The notes: generated by a model from the letters alone, not told the origin. DNA of 64,000 nucleotides from Heliomarina sp018223035 (GCA_018223035.1 JAAEZD010000002.1:248001-312000); one strand, 5' to 3'; positions 8,340 through 18,045 are shown, counted from the first letter of the stretch. Program-made: numbers and translations.

Positions 8340-9296
8340 ATGAAGCTGATCTCTCATTTCCGACGGCTGATCTGGCCTTCGGTCCTGCTTCTTGTCGCCG
8401 TCGGAATGGTGATTCTTGACGAGGAGGCCGAGCAGCGGGTCGGGCTGTCTGTCCGCTTGGCTGGCGGCGTTGTCGGTTGCCTTGCCGCGGCCTGGCTGGG
8501 AAGCCGGCTGTTCGGCTTGTTCGCCGATCGCCGGAGGCGCCACAAGCGTCCCTACCCGCGCCTGTTCCGGGATCTCGTGGCCGTTCTGCTGTTCTTCGCC
8601 GCGGTCGTTGCCTCGGCCGCACTTCTGCTGGACCAAGGTCTTCTCGGCGCGCTGGCGGGCTCGAGCCTGATACTCGCGATGCTGGGCTTCGCGATCCGGA
8701 ACGTCGTAGCCGACACGTTGTCTGGCATCGCACTCGGCGTCGAAGCACCCTACCGGATCGGGGACTGGGTCGATATCGAGCAGGTCGCACGTGGCCGGGT
8801 CATCGAGATCGGATGGCGCACGACACGGGTGCTGACGCAGGACTCGACCTACATGATCCTGCCGAACAGTCAGATCGCGCGCCGGCGCATCACCAACTAC
8901 TCGGCGCCGAAGCCGCAGTATCGCGCGCAGCTCTCGCTGAAGCTCACGCATGAACTCCCCGTCGATGCCGCAAAGGACCTGATCCTGAATTCTCTACGCG
9001 AAGCACGTCTCATCCAGACCGATCCGGCTCCGGACGTGCGGGTGCAGGAGTTGGGCAGCGAGGGCAACAGCTACGCCGTTCGCTTCTGGCTGTCGCGCTT
9101 CGAGCGGGACGTCGACTGCCGCGACGAGGTTCTGGCCCTGATCGACCGAGCGATACGGGGCGCAAACATTCCGGCCCCACGCATGCAGATCGAGTTGAAC
9201 CGGCCCCGAAGCTCAAAGATCGACCCCCTCGCGCATGACGCGGAGGTTGCGCGGGTATTCGCAGCGCCACCCGAGCGAGAACATCTCGAGGCGTGA
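8340..9296 (+). CDS. MscS-family mechanosensitive channel
   Basis: 318 residues. Hydrophobic segments lie at about 12-27, 35-55, 78-98 and 100-120, the last leading into the MscS pore-lining signature AMLGFAIRNVVADTLSGIAL. The beta domain follows (APYRIGDWVDIEQVARGRVI, ILPNSQIARRRITNYS). It would sit in the inner membrane and release osmolytes on hypo-osmotic shock. Length and domains fit a small MscS paralogue. Confidence 0.88.
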   Translation: MKLISHFRRLIWPSVLLLVAVGMVILDEEAEQRVGLSVRLAGGVVGCLAAAWLGSRLFGLFADRRRRHKRPYPRLFRDLVAVLLFFAAVVASAALLLDQGLLGALAGSSLILAMLGFAIRNVVADTLSGIALGVEAPYRIGDWVDIEQVARGRVIEIGWRTTRVLTQDSTYMILPNSQIARRRITNYSAPKPQYRAQLSLKLTHELPVDAAKDLILNSLREARLIQTDPAPDVRVQELGSEGNSYAVRFWLSRFERDVDCRDEVLALIDRAIRGANIPAPRMQIELNRPRSSKIDPLAHDAEVARVFAAPPEREHLEA

Positions 9297-9324
9297 GGAG
9301 CCTGAAAACGTGAAGGAGACCCCG

Positions 9325-9867
9325 ATGCAGAATCGCATTGCCAGTCGGCACGTTGTCCTCTCCGGCTGTTCAGGTGGCGGCAAGTCGACGCTGCTGGCTG
9401 AACTGAGCTCGCGAGGCTTCGAGACCGTCGAGGAGCCCGGCAGGAGGATCGTGGAGGAGGAACTGCGCGGGGACGGGAAGGTTCTCCCCTGGGTCGATCT
9501 CGAAGCGTTCGCGAGGCGGGCGATCGGCATGGCAGCCGGGGACCGAGAACGCATGAGAACTGCGGAAGGATGGGTCTTCTTCGATCGCGGACTTCTCGAT
9601 GCAGCCGCCGCGCTGGAACACGCAGCGAGCGTGGCGGTGTCCGACACCCTGTCCGGACACGACCGCTTCCATCACCAGGTGTTCCTGACCCCGCCATGGC
9701 CTGAAATCTACCACGGGGACAGCGAACGCCAGCAGGACCTGAAGAGAGGCGTCGCCGAGTATCACCGGCTGATCGAGACTTTCGAGCGGCTCGGATATGA
9801 TTCGGTCCTGCTGCCAAAGCTCGATGTCGAAGCGCGGGCCGACTTCATTCTTGATGCGCTTACCTGA
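9325..9867 (+). CDS. AAA-type ATP-binding protein
   Basis: 180 residues with a Walker A loop GCSGGGKST at residues 14-22, RRIVEEEL after it, and a Walker B-like GWVFFDRGLLD. The pattern resembles small P-loop kinases/AAA_28 proteins. The ATG at 9325 was chosen because GAAGGAGAC stands just upstream, and upstream in-frame codons lack a ribosome site. It follows the MscS gene by 28 bp. The substrate is unknown. Confidence 0.75.
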   Translation: MQNRIASRHVVLSGCSGGGKSTLLAELSSRGFETVEEPGRRIVEEELRGDGKVLPWVDLEAFARRAIGMAAGDRERMRTAEGWVFFDRGLLDAAAALEHAASVAVSDTLSGHDRFHHQVFLTPPWPEIYHGDSERQQDLKRGVAEYHRLIETFERLGYDSVLLPKLDVEARADFILDALT

Positions 9868-10057
9868 CAATCGGACCGAAGCTCGTCTTCCTGTCCGGAT
9901 TGGACATGTCTTTCCGAGATCACTATATGAGCAATGCAAGGCAACCCGCGATGGCGTCGCGATGGCTGTCGCAATTCCGATGATCGCAACAAATGTCCTG
10001 AACGCCCGGACTTCCCCCGCACATCTCATGCGGGTTCTGAAGTGATGAGGTGATGTC

Positions 10058-11020
10058 ATGACCCTTGCTCTGCTCTATACGTCGCGGACCATGTGGACAG
10101 GTTCTTTCGCAGGGATGGCCTGCATGGCCGCGGCAATGGTTCTGCTGCCATTGGGCGACACGTTGTCGAAGTTGCTGACTGAGACGCTGAACCCGATCGA
10201 GGTCGCGACCGTGCGCGTTCTCGCCCAGGCGGCCTTCCTCCTGCCGGCGGCGGTGGTGCTGCGGAAACGTCTCAGGGGAACCATGTTCTCGCCGGTCGTC
10301 GCGCTGTCCGGTCTTCTGGTGATGATCACGCTCATCTGCCTGATCGGCGCCTTCGCGGTCATGCCGATCGCCACCGCGATCGCCATCTTCTTCGTGGAGC
10401 CATTGATCCTGACTGTGCTGGCAGGTCCGCTTCTGGGCGAGGCCGTGGGTCCGCGACGCCTCGCGGCCGTCGGCATCGGTCTCGTGGGCGCGCTGATCGT
10501 CATTCGGCCGGGTGCCGAGTTCGAGCTCGCCGCGCTCCTGCCACTCCTCGCGGCCGCCTCCTATGCGCTCAACATGATCGTTCTACGCCGCGCCGCGCGC
10601 ATCCGTTCGGGGCTGACCATCCAGTGCGGCGCCACGATCTATGCCTGCATCGGCATGGTGACACTCAGCTTCTGTCTTCAGGAGGCGGGCCATGTTTCTT
10701 TGAACTCTGGCGCCCTGCCTGCTTCTGGATGGGCTCTGATCCTCGGGAGCGGCTTTTTTGCCGCGGCGAGCTACGTCCTGATCGCCGAAGCCTTTCGCCA
10801 CGCCGAAGCCGGTCTCCTGGCGCCGTTCCAGTATCTCGAGATCATCGGTGCCACCGCCGCCGGCTACCTGGTCTTCGGGGAGTTTCCGGACGGTATGACC
10901 TGGGTCGGGATCGCAGTCATCCTCGCATCAGGTCTTTATGTCGTCTATCGCGAGCGGTCGCGCGCGCCAGCGACCCTGGAGCCGACACGGCACAGGAGCC
11001 GCCGGATCCGGCCCCGGTGA
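10058..11020 (+). CDS. DMT/EamA-family transporter
   Basis: 320 residues, with about ten hydrophobic segments in two EamA repeats. The first ends with FFVEPLILTVLAGPLLGEAV and the second with LAPFQYLEIIGATAAGYLVF, both typical EamA motifs before the last helix of each repeat. It probably exports a small metabolite. The terminal 25 residues are a basic cytoplasmic tail. It converges with the GntR regulator, 12 bp apart. The substrate cannot be inferred. Confidence 0.85.
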   Translation: MTLALLYTSRTMWTGSFAGMACMAAAMVLLPLGDTLSKLLTETLNPIEVATVRVLAQAAFLLPAAVVLRKRLRGTMFSPVVALSGLLVMITLICLIGAFAVMPIATAIAIFFVEPLILTVLAGPLLGEAVGPRRLAAVGIGLVGALIVIRPGAEFELAALLPLLAAASYALNMIVLRRAARIRSGLTIQCGATIYACIGMVTLSFCLQEAGHVSLNSGALPASGWALILGSGFFAAASYVLIAEAFRHAEAGLLAPFQYLEIIGATAAGYLVFGEFPDGMTWVGIAVILASGLYVVYRERSRAPATLEPTRHRSRRIRPR

Positions 11021-11032
11021 CCAAGGTGACCA

Positions 11033-11734
11033 TCAGGACGTGCCTGGTTCCGAACCGAGAAAGCCCATGTCGATGCTGACGACTTCGAGATGACGGGCCA
11101 TGGCGCGATGCGCGGCCGGACCGTCGCTGGCCGCGATCGCGTCGACGACCTGTTCGTGCTGATCGCCATGCACCCTGGTGAACTCTTCCACGCCGACGCG
11201 GCGGTAGGTGCGATCCCACTCCCTCTGCCAGACGGCACGGCAGCGCGCGCCCGAAAAGTGGCGCAAGAGGGCAATCAGGAGCGGGTTGCGCGCGACCTGA
11301 GCGATCGATTGGTGAAAGGCGTCATCCGCACGCTCGCACGCCGCGCGATCTCGCGCCGACCGTCCCTCGGCAACGCGCTGGCGTAGAAGGGCGATGTCGC
11401 CCGGCACCCGCCGCCCTGCGGCGGCCGCCGCGACCTGAGGCTCGAGCAGGCGTCGTGCATCCATCAGGTCGGCGGGCGTCGTCGCCTCGAGAAGCAGCGT
11501 GTCCTTCACCGGCCGCCCAAGGGGCGCTCGACCCCGAAAGGTCCCCTGTCCGACGTGACGCCAGATTTCGCCCTGCGCCTCGAGTGTCGCCAATGCTGCG
11601 CGAAGAGTTTCGCGACTGCATCCGACGAGGTCCTTCAGTACCCTCTCCGGCGGCAGGCGATCTCCCGACGCAGGCGCACGCTCCTCGAGAACGTGCCAAA
11701 GCCGTGCCCGCGCCGCCTCCTTGTTTGTTCGCAT
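11033..11734 (-). CDS. GntR/FadR-family transcriptional regulator
   Basis: 233 residues. The N-terminal winged helix contains GDRLPPERVLKDLVGCSRET and RAALATLEAQGEI (residues about 22-66), followed by an all-helical FCD effector domain with DDAFHQSIAQVARNPLL and the metal-binding type His residues (VHGDQHEQVVDAI). FadR-type regulators usually sense organic acids. The neighbouring DMT gene is convergent, so control of it is possible but not shown. Confidence 0.85.
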   Translation of the reverse strand: MRTNKEAARARLWHVLEERAPASGDRLPPERVLKDLVGCSRETLRAALATLEAQGEIWRHVGQGTFRGRAPLGRPVKDTLLLEATTPADLMDARRLLEPQVAAAAAGRRVPGDIALLRQRVAEGRSARDRAACERADDAFHQSIAQVARNPLLIALLRHFSGARCRAVWQREWDRTYRRVGVEEFTRVHGDQHEQVVDAIAASDGPAAHRAMARHLEVVSIDMGFLGSEPGTS

Positions 11735-11967
11735 GCCATTCTCCTGATTGGGCCAATATTCAGACCGCGCCTCACTGAAGGCAAGCGGCAGACTCCGTGC
11801 AATCAGTCGTTTCGATCTTGAGCTTCTCCGCAGAATCCCGATCCCGGCATCCAGCCAGTGACAGGACCAACGTTCTTTTATTACCAGGATCGTTCACATT
11901 CTGCCGCCATATGAGGCATATGGCCCGATAGCCGCCTGCTTTGCGGGCGACTCAGAAGGCATCCGAC

Positions 11968-13068
11968 ATGCGTGCATGGCATCATCTCTATCCGGCTCTG
12001 CCGGCATTTCACGGCCGCGAGCAGCTGCGGGCCGGCATCGGCGCGCTGCTCGGGATCAGCCTGTGCGGCCTCCTGGTGAGCCTGGCGGCCAGCCTTGGAC
12101 TGTCTTCCATCTATCTCATCGCGCCACTCGGAGCGACGGCGGTGCTGGTCTTCTGCGTCCCGAACTCGCCCCTTGCCCAGCCATGGTCGGCTGTCGTCGG
12201 CAATGCGACGTCGGCACTCGTCGCACTCCTGGTGCTCCAGGTCGTTCCCGGCCCCTGGTCGGCCGGCATCGCGGTCGGCACCGCAATCATCGTCATGATG
12301 TTCGTTCGGGCCCTGCACCCGCCGGGCGGCGCCGTGGCCTTGCTGACCGCCCTCGATCCGGCACCGGCTCTGGAAGTGGGACCGCTCTTCGCCCTGGTGC
12401 CGGTCGGGGTGACCACTGCCGTGCTGGTTCTTGCCGCCATCGCCTACAACAGGGCTACGGGGCGGGTCTATCCGTTCCGCCAGCCCGAGACGGATGACAT
12501 CGGAGATCCCGCGCTGCGGCTGGGATTATCGACCGAGCAACTGGGCCAGCTGCTCGACCGGTTTAACCAGGCGACCAACCTTGGTGTGGCGGACCTCGGC
12601 CGCTTGCTGGCGGCTGCCGAAGCCGAGGCGGCTCAGCACCGTTTCGAAGGCACGACCTGCGCCGACATCATGACCACCGGTCTCATCACGGTGCGGCCCG
12701 GCACCACACTCCCGGAGGCGGCGCGTCTGTTCCGCAGCCATGCCATCAAGAGCCTCCCCGTCGTCGACGGTGACATGAAGCTGCGCGGGCTGGTGCTCCA
12801 GGCGGATCTCCTCGAGGCGGTCGCGGCGCAGGACCGCCGAGTAGCCTGGCGGCAGCGGTCCCCGCGTCGCACCGTATCGGACGTGATGCGAAACGCCGAC
12901 CGCGCGGTATCGCGCGACCTGCCTGTCGGCGCGCTTCTCAACCGTTTGGCGGCCCAGGGCAGCGAGGTCGTTCCGGTGACCCGGGAGGGGCGACTCGTCG
13001 GAATCCTGACCCGCTCCGATATCATGCGGCTCCTTCTTCATGGAGCGGAGGAGCGTCCTGCGGCGTAA
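11968..13068 (+). CDS. HPP-family membrane protein with tandem CBS domains
   Basis: 366 residues. The first half has about five hydrophobic segments with IYLIAPLGATAVLVF and the defining FVRALHPPGGAVAL (HPP motif). A soluble region from about 200 holds two CBS domains (IMTTGLITVRPGTTLPEAAR and VSDVMRN...VPVTREGRLVGILTRSDIM). A longer frame from a TTG at 11941 exists, but the ATG at 11968 fits the family. HPP proteins have been linked to nitrite transport in plants and cyanobacteria, which would fit the nitrogen theme here, but that is inference. Confidence 0.85.
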   Translation: MRAWHHLYPALPAFHGREQLRAGIGALLGISLCGLLVSLAASLGLSSIYLIAPLGATAVLVFCVPNSPLAQPWSAVVGNATSALVALLVLQVVPGPWSAGIAVGTAIIVMMFVRALHPPGGAVALLTALDPAPALEVGPLFALVPVGVTTAVLVLAAIAYNRATGRVYPFRQPETDDIGDPALRLGLSTEQLGQLLDRFNQATNLGVADLGRLLAAAEAEAAQHRFEGTTCADIMTTGLITVRPGTTLPEAARLFRSHAIKSLPVVDGDMKLRGLVLQADLLEAVAAQDRRVAWRQRSPRRTVSDVMRNADRAVSRDLPVGALLNRLAAQGSEVVPVTREGRLVGILTRSDIMRLLLHGAEERPAA

Positions 13069-13182
13069 GAGCCGCTTGAAATGCCCGCATCCGGAACACA
13101 TCCTCCGGGCAAGCGAGGACGACCTCGCCCGGCCAGACGGTCAGCACGCGGGATGGCCCGAGGAACAATCGGAGCCAATTCC

Positions 13183-13614
13183 ATGCGCAGCACCGCAGAT
13201 CGTATTCGCCAGGCCGTCAGTTTCGAACTCATCGGCATCCTGATCGTCACCCCGCTCTTCGCCTGGGTTTTCGATCACCCCATGGGCGACATGGGCGTTC
13301 TGGTCGTGCTGGGTGCCACGGCCGCGACGGCCTGGAACTATCTCTTCAACCTTGAGTTCGATCATGTGCTCAACTGGCGCCGGGGCGATGTGCGCAAGAC
13401 GGTGCCGCTCCGGGTCGTTCATGCCGTGCTCTTCGAGGCGACGCTGCTGGTGCTACTTCTGCCGCTCTTCGCCTGGTGGCTCGATGTCTCGCTGATCGCC
13501 GCGCTGCTGATGGAGATCTCCTTCGCGGCATTCTACATGATCTATGCCTTCGTCTTCACCTGGGGCTACGATACCCTGTTCCCGCCGCAACGCACCGGAC
13601 GGACGACCGCATGA
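13183..13614 (+). CDS. PACE-family multidrug/biocide efflux protein
   Basis: 143 residues with four transmembrane helices in two bacterial-transmembrane-pair repeats. Repeat one starts DRIRQAVSFELIGILIVTP, and the cytoplasmic loop has NYLFNLEFDHVLNWR. Repeat two has RVVHAVLFEATLLVLLLPLF and ends FYMIYAFVFTWGYDTLFP. The FE and W-x-Y-D motifs are characteristic of PACE (AceI-like) proteins. The start at 13183 gives the family length. Its TGA overlaps the next ATG. Confidence 0.87.
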   Translation: MRSTADRIRQAVSFELIGILIVTPLFAWVFDHPMGDMGVLVVLGATAATAWNYLFNLEFDHVLNWRRGDVRKTVPLRVVHAVLFEATLLVLLLPLFAWWLDVSLIAALLMEISFAAFYMIYAFVFTWGYDTLFPPQRTGRTTA

Positions 13615-14261
13615 TGGACGACGAAACCGACGCAGGCACTGCCCCCTGCTTTGCGCACCACCTTGTGGACGGGCATCCGGTCGACCCCGAAACGGCGCGG
13701 GACGTCGCGCGGTTCAGGCGCGCGGAACGGGCACGGCTGGTCGCCGCGCGTGCGCTCCCTTCGGAAGAGCGCCAGAGGGCGACGGCCAACCTGATCGATG
13801 CTCTCGACCGGGTCGTCGCGCCCAGAGCCGGAATGACCATTGCCGTCTACTGGCCGATCCGGGGCGAGCCGGATCTACGGCCGTGGATGGGCGCGGCCCA
13901 TGCGGCCGGTGCGCAGGTCCTGCTTCCGGTCGTGGTCGAAGAGCACACGCCGCTCGAGTTTCAGACCTGGTCACCGGGATGCCGCATGACACGGGGCTTC
14001 TGGAACATCCTGGTGCCCGCCGATGGCGAAGTGCGCGTGCCCGACATCGTCATCGCGCCGCTCGTCGGCGTCGACGAAGAGCTCTATCGGCTCGGCAATG
14101 GCGGGGGCTATTATGACCGGACGCTGGCACAGCTTGACCCGAAGCCGCGGATCGTCGGCGTGGGGTTCTCCGCTTGCCGCCTGCCGACCATCTACCCGAT
14201 GTCCTGGGACGTGCCGATGAGCGAAGCTCTCCTGTCCGACGGGACGCATTTGGAGCGATAG
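13611..14261 (+). CDS. 5-formyltetrahydrofolate cyclo-ligase, copy 1
   Basis: 216 residues from the ATG at 13611, coupled to the PACE gene (ATGA). Signature blocks are MTIAVYWPIRGEPDLRPW, FWNILVP, DIVIAPLVGVDEE and the ATP/folate-site motif LGNGGGYYDRTLAQL. The enzyme converts 5-formyl-THF to 5,10-methenyl-THF using ATP. A second, divergent copy lies at 31431-32129. Both carry an extended N-terminus with DP..ARDVAR before the usual start. Confidence 0.87.
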   Translation: MMDDETDAGTAPCFAHHLVDGHPVDPETARDVARFRRAERARLVAARALPSEERQRATANLIDALDRVVAPRAGMTIAVYWPIRGEPDLRPWMGAAHAAGAQVLLPVVVEEHTPLEFQTWSPGCRMTRGFWNILVPADGEVRVPDIVIAPLVGVDEELYRLGNGGGYYDRTLAQLDPKPRIVGVGFSACRLPTIYPMSWDVPMSEALLSDGTHLER

Positions 14262-14280
14262 GCCCTCGGCACCCCGCGCC

Positions 14281-15027
14281 TTATAGTAGAAAGAACACCA
14301 GCGTCAGCGCGGCACCGATGCCGACGATCAGGGCCCGCAAGTATTCGGTGTGCTGAATCCGGCGTGCCTGCCGGGCTCCAATGTAGCCCCCTACCGTCGT
14401 CGCGACCGCCAGAACGGCGGCGGATTCCCAGGCTATCAAGCCGGCAGTCGCATAGGTGGTGACCGAGACCAGCGAGAGCACGGCGGAGAGGAGATTCTTC
14501 AGGCCATTCATGCCGTGCAGATTCTGGAAGCCGATCAGGCTGAACACCGCCAGCAGCATGATCCCCAGTCCGCCGTTGAAGTAGCCGCCATATCCGGCCA
14601 CCAGGAAGATCGCGCAGGCCGAGAGAACGGGTCCGATCCTCACTCCCCTCGCGCGCACCATCGCCACCAGACGCGGCCCGATGGCAAAAAGCAGCGTGGC
14701 GGTGAGCAGAAGCCAGGGAACGATGCCGACGAAGGCCTCGCCCGGCGTGACCAACAGAAGGCCCGCCCCCGCCAGCCCGCCAAGCGCCGCGATCGCAATG
14801 ATGCTGCCCAGGCCGAGGCTCCCCTCGGCGCGGATGTCCCCTCTGTAGGCCCAGGCGCTCCCGATATACCCCGGCAGCGCCGTAAGCGTCGCCGTGGCGT
14901 TCGCCATGACCGGCGGCACGCCCAGCCAGACCAGGGCGGGGAAGCTGAGGAGCGTCCCGCCGCCGGCGATGGCATTGATCATGCCGGCGAGCAGGCCCGC
15001 GATGACGAGTATGGGCATTGAGAGCAT
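14281..15027 (-). CDS. TSUP-family (TauE/SafE-like) exporter
   Basis: 248 residues, nearly all hydrophobic, about eight transmembrane helices. Family blocks: GLLAGMINAIAGGGTLLSFP near the N-terminus and the internal repeat GYGGYFNGGLGIMLLAVF with NGLKNLLSAVLSLV. TSUP proteins transport sulfite or sulfonates and related anions; the substrate here is not deducible. It converges with the cyclo-ligase gene, 19 bp apart. Confidence 0.85.
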   Translation of the reverse strand: MLSMPILVIAGLLAGMINAIAGGGTLLSFPALVWLGVPPVMANATATLTALPGYIGSAWAYRGDIRAEGSLGLGSIIAIAALGGLAGAGLLLVTPGEAFVGIVPWLLLTATLLFAIGPRLVAMVRARGVRIGPVLSACAIFLVAGYGGYFNGGLGIMLLAVFSLIGFQNLHGMNGLKNLLSAVLSLVSVTTYATAGLIAWESAAVLAVATTVGGYIGARQARRIQHTEYLRALIVGIGAALTLVFFLL

Positions 15028-15180
15028 CTGGGCGTCCCTGAGTTATTGGATCACGCTCTTGCCTCGGAGCACAGTTGGTCTGCAAATTGGCCCGCTCAGC
15101 TTCACGCAACACAACCGCCACGCTGGAAGGGACCCCATTCCCGTGGACACGGTAAGGGGCAGGCAACCTGGGCCAAGGAG

Positions 15181-16056
15181 CTACCCAGAGGCAAAGTTGG
15201 CCAGACACCACGACCAGACCGCGTCAAGCCTGTCGCGAGGCTGTCTCTGATGTTTCCGCAAAAGATAATAGTCCGAACCGGTTGAGAAATCCGCGCGGCA
15301 AATCTCGATCAAACGCCCGGCGTCGATGTCGGTCTGCACGAAGGCGCGGCAGGCGATCGCGGCGCCCTGGCCTGCGAGGGCAGCATCCAACGCAAGCGAC
15401 ACCTGGTTGAACACCGCGCCGGGCAGCCGCCCTGCATGGTCGAAGAAGCGGGGCCAATGGTCGTAGCTGTCATGAAGCAATGGCAGCCCCCGGACCTCGT
15501 CGTGTGTCAGCGGCGGCGGGAGGTCTCCGACCAGATGTGGGCTTGCCACCGCGACGAGGTTCTCCCGGAACAACAGGTGGCTCTCGAGGGATGTGGGAAA
15601 GGGCGGCCGCGTCTCGCGGACAGCGATATCGACCCGGTCCCGGTCGAAGTCCGAGACGGCGACCGTCGCTACGATCCGCAGATCCACGTCCGGCAGCGCC
15701 GCACCGAGAGCCGGTAGCCTCGGCATCAGCACTTTCGACGCGAACGTCGGCGTGACGCTGATCGTGACGGCCTCGGCCTGATGCTGAACCTCGTCAGTCG
15801 CCTTGCGCAGCGTTTCGAAGGCCCGGGCGATCTCGGAATGGTAGCTCGCACCGCGTGCGGTCAGGGCGATACCGCGGGGAAGGCGCCGAAACAGGGAGAA
15901 GCCGAGGTGATCTTCCAGCAGCCGGACCTGCTGGGCCACGGCGCCCTGCGATACGCCAAGCTCCTCGGAAGCGCGGCGAAAGCTCAACTGGCGCCCCGAC
16001 ACCTCGAAGGCGCGCAGCGCATTGAGCGGCGGCAATGACTTGAGCGGAATGACCAC
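15181..16056 (-). CDS. LysR-family regulator (GcvA-like)
   Basis: 291 residues. The N-terminal helix-turn-helix reads LPPLNALRAFEVSGRQLSF, ASEELGVSQGAVAQQVRLLE, the GcvA-type variant. The substrate-binding domain follows (VTISVTPTFASKVLMPRLP, DRVDIAVRETRP). It is divergent from the MFS gene, with 146 bp between them, so it is the likely regulator of that exporter (inference from layout). Confidence 0.88.
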   Translation of the reverse strand: MVIPLKSLPPLNALRAFEVSGRQLSFRRASEELGVSQGAVAQQVRLLEDHLGFSLFRRLPRGIALTARGASYHSEIARAFETLRKATDEVQHQAEAVTISVTPTFASKVLMPRLPALGAALPDVDLRIVATVAVSDFDRDRVDIAVRETRPPFPTSLESHLLFRENLVAVASPHLVGDLPPPLTHDEVRGLPLLHDSYDHWPRFFDHAGRLPGAVFNQVSLALDAALAGQGAAIACRAFVQTDIDAGRLIEICRADFSTGSDYYLLRKHQRQPRDRLDAVWSWCLANFASG

Positions 16057-16202
16057 GATCCAGACAGTAGTTTTTCTACTGAATTACAGCCTTCCTTCTG
16101 GTGAGACAACTGGCCGGTCAAGGATCAAGATGCGCACCGATTCCGAGGGTCGTCCGGGCGCACGGGCTTGGGTCGGCCGCGCACCGTCCATCGACGGGCG
16201 AC

Positions 16203-17411
16203 ATGTCACCACCGCTGTTGGACACCATGATGAGCACGCAAAAAGCCCTGATCCTACCGACGTCCTATTCGGTCATCCTCGCCGTCAGCGGGACCCACCT
16301 GATCAACGATCTGATCCAGTTCCTGCTCCCGGCGCTCTACCCCATCCTGAAGGCCGAATACGCCCTCAGCTACTTTCAGCTGGGGCTGCTTACCCTCGCC
16401 CCGCAGATCACGGCCTGCGTCCTTCAGCCCATCATGGGGCTGTCCGGCGACCTGCGGCCCAGACCCTATACACTGGCGGTGGCCATGGCCGTGGTCGCGT
16501 TGGGTATCTTGATGCTGGCTTTGGCCAACTCGTTCCCGCTGCTGCTGGTGGCCGCGGCGGTGCTGGGGATCGGGTCGGCCCTATTCCACCCCGAGGCGTC
16601 GCGGGTATGCCGCATGGCCTCCGGCGGCAGGCTGGGCTTCGCGCAGTCGAGCTTCCAGGTCGGAGGCAACGCGGGAACCGCCCTTGGCCCGCTTGCCGCG
16701 GCCATGATCGTCTTGCCGCTGGGGCAGGTCAGCACCGTCTGGTTCGGCCTGCTCGCCGTGGTCGGGGTGATGATCCTGCTGTGGATCGCGAGGTGGTTCA
16801 CCAATCACCAGAAGATGACGAAATCGGCCGGATCATCGGCCCCCGTGGGTCCGGATCTCCCCCGACGGCGCCTGATCGTCGCCTTCGCGAACATCGGCGC
16901 GCTGCTCGTCAGCAAGTTCGTGTATGTCGAAACCTTCAAAAGCTACTACGCCTTCTTCCTCATCGAAAAATACGGGGTGAGCATACGGCACGCCCAGACT
17001 GTCCTGTTCATCTTTCTCGCGGCCGTTGCTGTCGGCACCTTTGCGGGCGGCCCCATCGGGGACCGGGTTGGACGAAAGACGGTCATCTGGGTCTCGATCG
17101 TGGGAGCCCTGCCGTTCGCGCTCGCCCTGCCACATGCCGCTCTCTGGGGCGCGATCCTGCTCAGTGTTGTCGTGGGGCTCATCCTGTCGTCCGCATTCTC
17201 TGCCATCGTGGTCTATGCGCAGGAATTGCTGCCACAGAAAGTCGGGATGGTCGCAGGCTTCGTGTTCGGCTTCGCCTTCGGGGTCGGCGCGATCGGAGCG
17301 GCCGCCCTCGGGGCACTCGCCGACCAGATGGGGATGCAGGCGGTGTTCGGTTTCCTGCCCGCACTGTTGTTCCTTGGTTTCCTGACAGCCTTTTTGCCCG
17401 AGAGCGAATAG
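16203..17411 (+). CDS. MFS transporter, fosmidomycin-resistance (Fsr) type
   Basis: About 402 residues and 12 transmembrane helices. SGTHLINDLIQFLLPALYPI and GLLTLAPQITACVLQPIMG are typical of Fsr-type exporters, as is the conserved HPEASR after helix 4. IGDRVGRKTVIW is the MFS loop motif in the second half. The start is uncertain: ATGs at 16203 and 16227 are both possible. Divergent from the LysR gene. It probably exports a drug-like or metabolic compound. Confidence 0.83.
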   Translation: MSPPLLDTMMSTQKALILPTSYSVILAVSGTHLINDLIQFLLPALYPILKAEYALSYFQLGLLTLAPQITACVLQPIMGLSGDLRPRPYTLAVAMAVVALGILMLALANSFPLLLVAAAVLGIGSALFHPEASRVCRMASGGRLGFAQSSFQVGGNAGTALGPLAAAMIVLPLGQVSTVWFGLLAVVGVMILLWIARWFTNHQKMTKSAGSSAPVGPDLPRRRLIVAFANIGALLVSKFVYVETFKSYYAFFLIEKYGVSIRHAQTVLFIFLAAVAVGTFAGGPIGDRVGRKTVIWVSIVGALPFALALPHAALWGAILLSVVVGLILSSAFSAIVVYAQELLPQKVGMVAGFVFGFAFGVGAIGAAALGALADQMGMQAVFGFLPALLFLGFLTAFLPESE

Positions 17412-17473
17412 CGCCTCGCGCCTGTCCGGTAAGCACTGGGACTGCATTCCCTGCCTACACCGGCGCACCGTTC

Positions 17474-17660
17474 TCACCTGGCCGTCAACGAAATGAAGCA
17501 TCTCGCTGCAACTCGCCCGCTCCCTCGGCTGCTCCCCGCGAACCAGAACGCCATCTCCTGCTTCAGAGAGCCCCCGTATTTCAGGGCGTTGGTCGCCAGC
17601 TCGAAGAAAACGAGTGACAGGTGCGTGATGGCGGCCGGGCCAACGTCGAGCTCCGGCACA
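17474..17660 (-). pseudogene. HWE-type sensor histidine kinase fragment
   Basis: The minus strand reads VPELDVGPAAITHLSLVFFE, LATNALKYGGSLKQE, the N-box region of HWE/HisKA_2 kinases (HELATNALKYGA). Everything before and after is missing; the frame runs into unrelated residues. It joins directly to a pRiA4b ORF-3-like fragment. Confidence 0.55.
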
Positions 17661-17663
17661 TCC

Positions 17664-17855
17664 AATGCTGTGGTTCCAGTCGCCGCCGAAGTCGTTGATA
17701 TACTGCATCGACCTGGTGCCGGTTCGGCGGAGCAACCTCTCCCAAAGATCTTCTTCGCATCCATCAGACCGCCGAAGGAGCCGTTCGAGTCGGGCAGGCC
17801 CCCAACCGGCATCACCGACGCGGAACTCGTAAAGATGGCTGTCTGTCCAGCCCAT
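17664..17855 (-). pseudogene. pRiA4b ORF-3-like protein fragment
   Basis: The minus strand encodes WTDSHLYEFRVGDAGWG and, about 30 residues on, MQYINDFGGDWNHSI. These two blocks are typical of the plasmid pRiA4b ORF-3 family (YDFGDDWxHxI), often found beside transposons. The end is lost at the junction with the kinase fragment. The segment 17856-18045 contains no recognisable coding sequence. Confidence 0.5.
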
Positions 17856-18045
17856 GGCAGCTGGAGGATCGCTGGAGTGTTGACAGCCGTACCGGACACG
17901 GCTCGGTCTTCATTCTCGCTCTACCAGACGAGCGGCCTGGTTCGGGCAAAGGTCTCCTTCCGACAGGCAGTTCTCAGGCGGCAGCGCCCCGCCGAAAAAC
18001 CCAGCCGGGATACTGAGCCGGTCGGCCTCGCCTCGGTGCCCTCCC

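Noticed and set aside
11941..11967. Upstream TTG start for the HPP-CBS gene
   Set aside because: It adds nine residues with no family match; the ATG at 11968 is better placed.
16022..17617. 531-codon plus-strand frame overlapping the MFS gene
   Set aside because: It is an Arg/Gly/Pro-rich shadow of the real transporter in the neighbouring frame.
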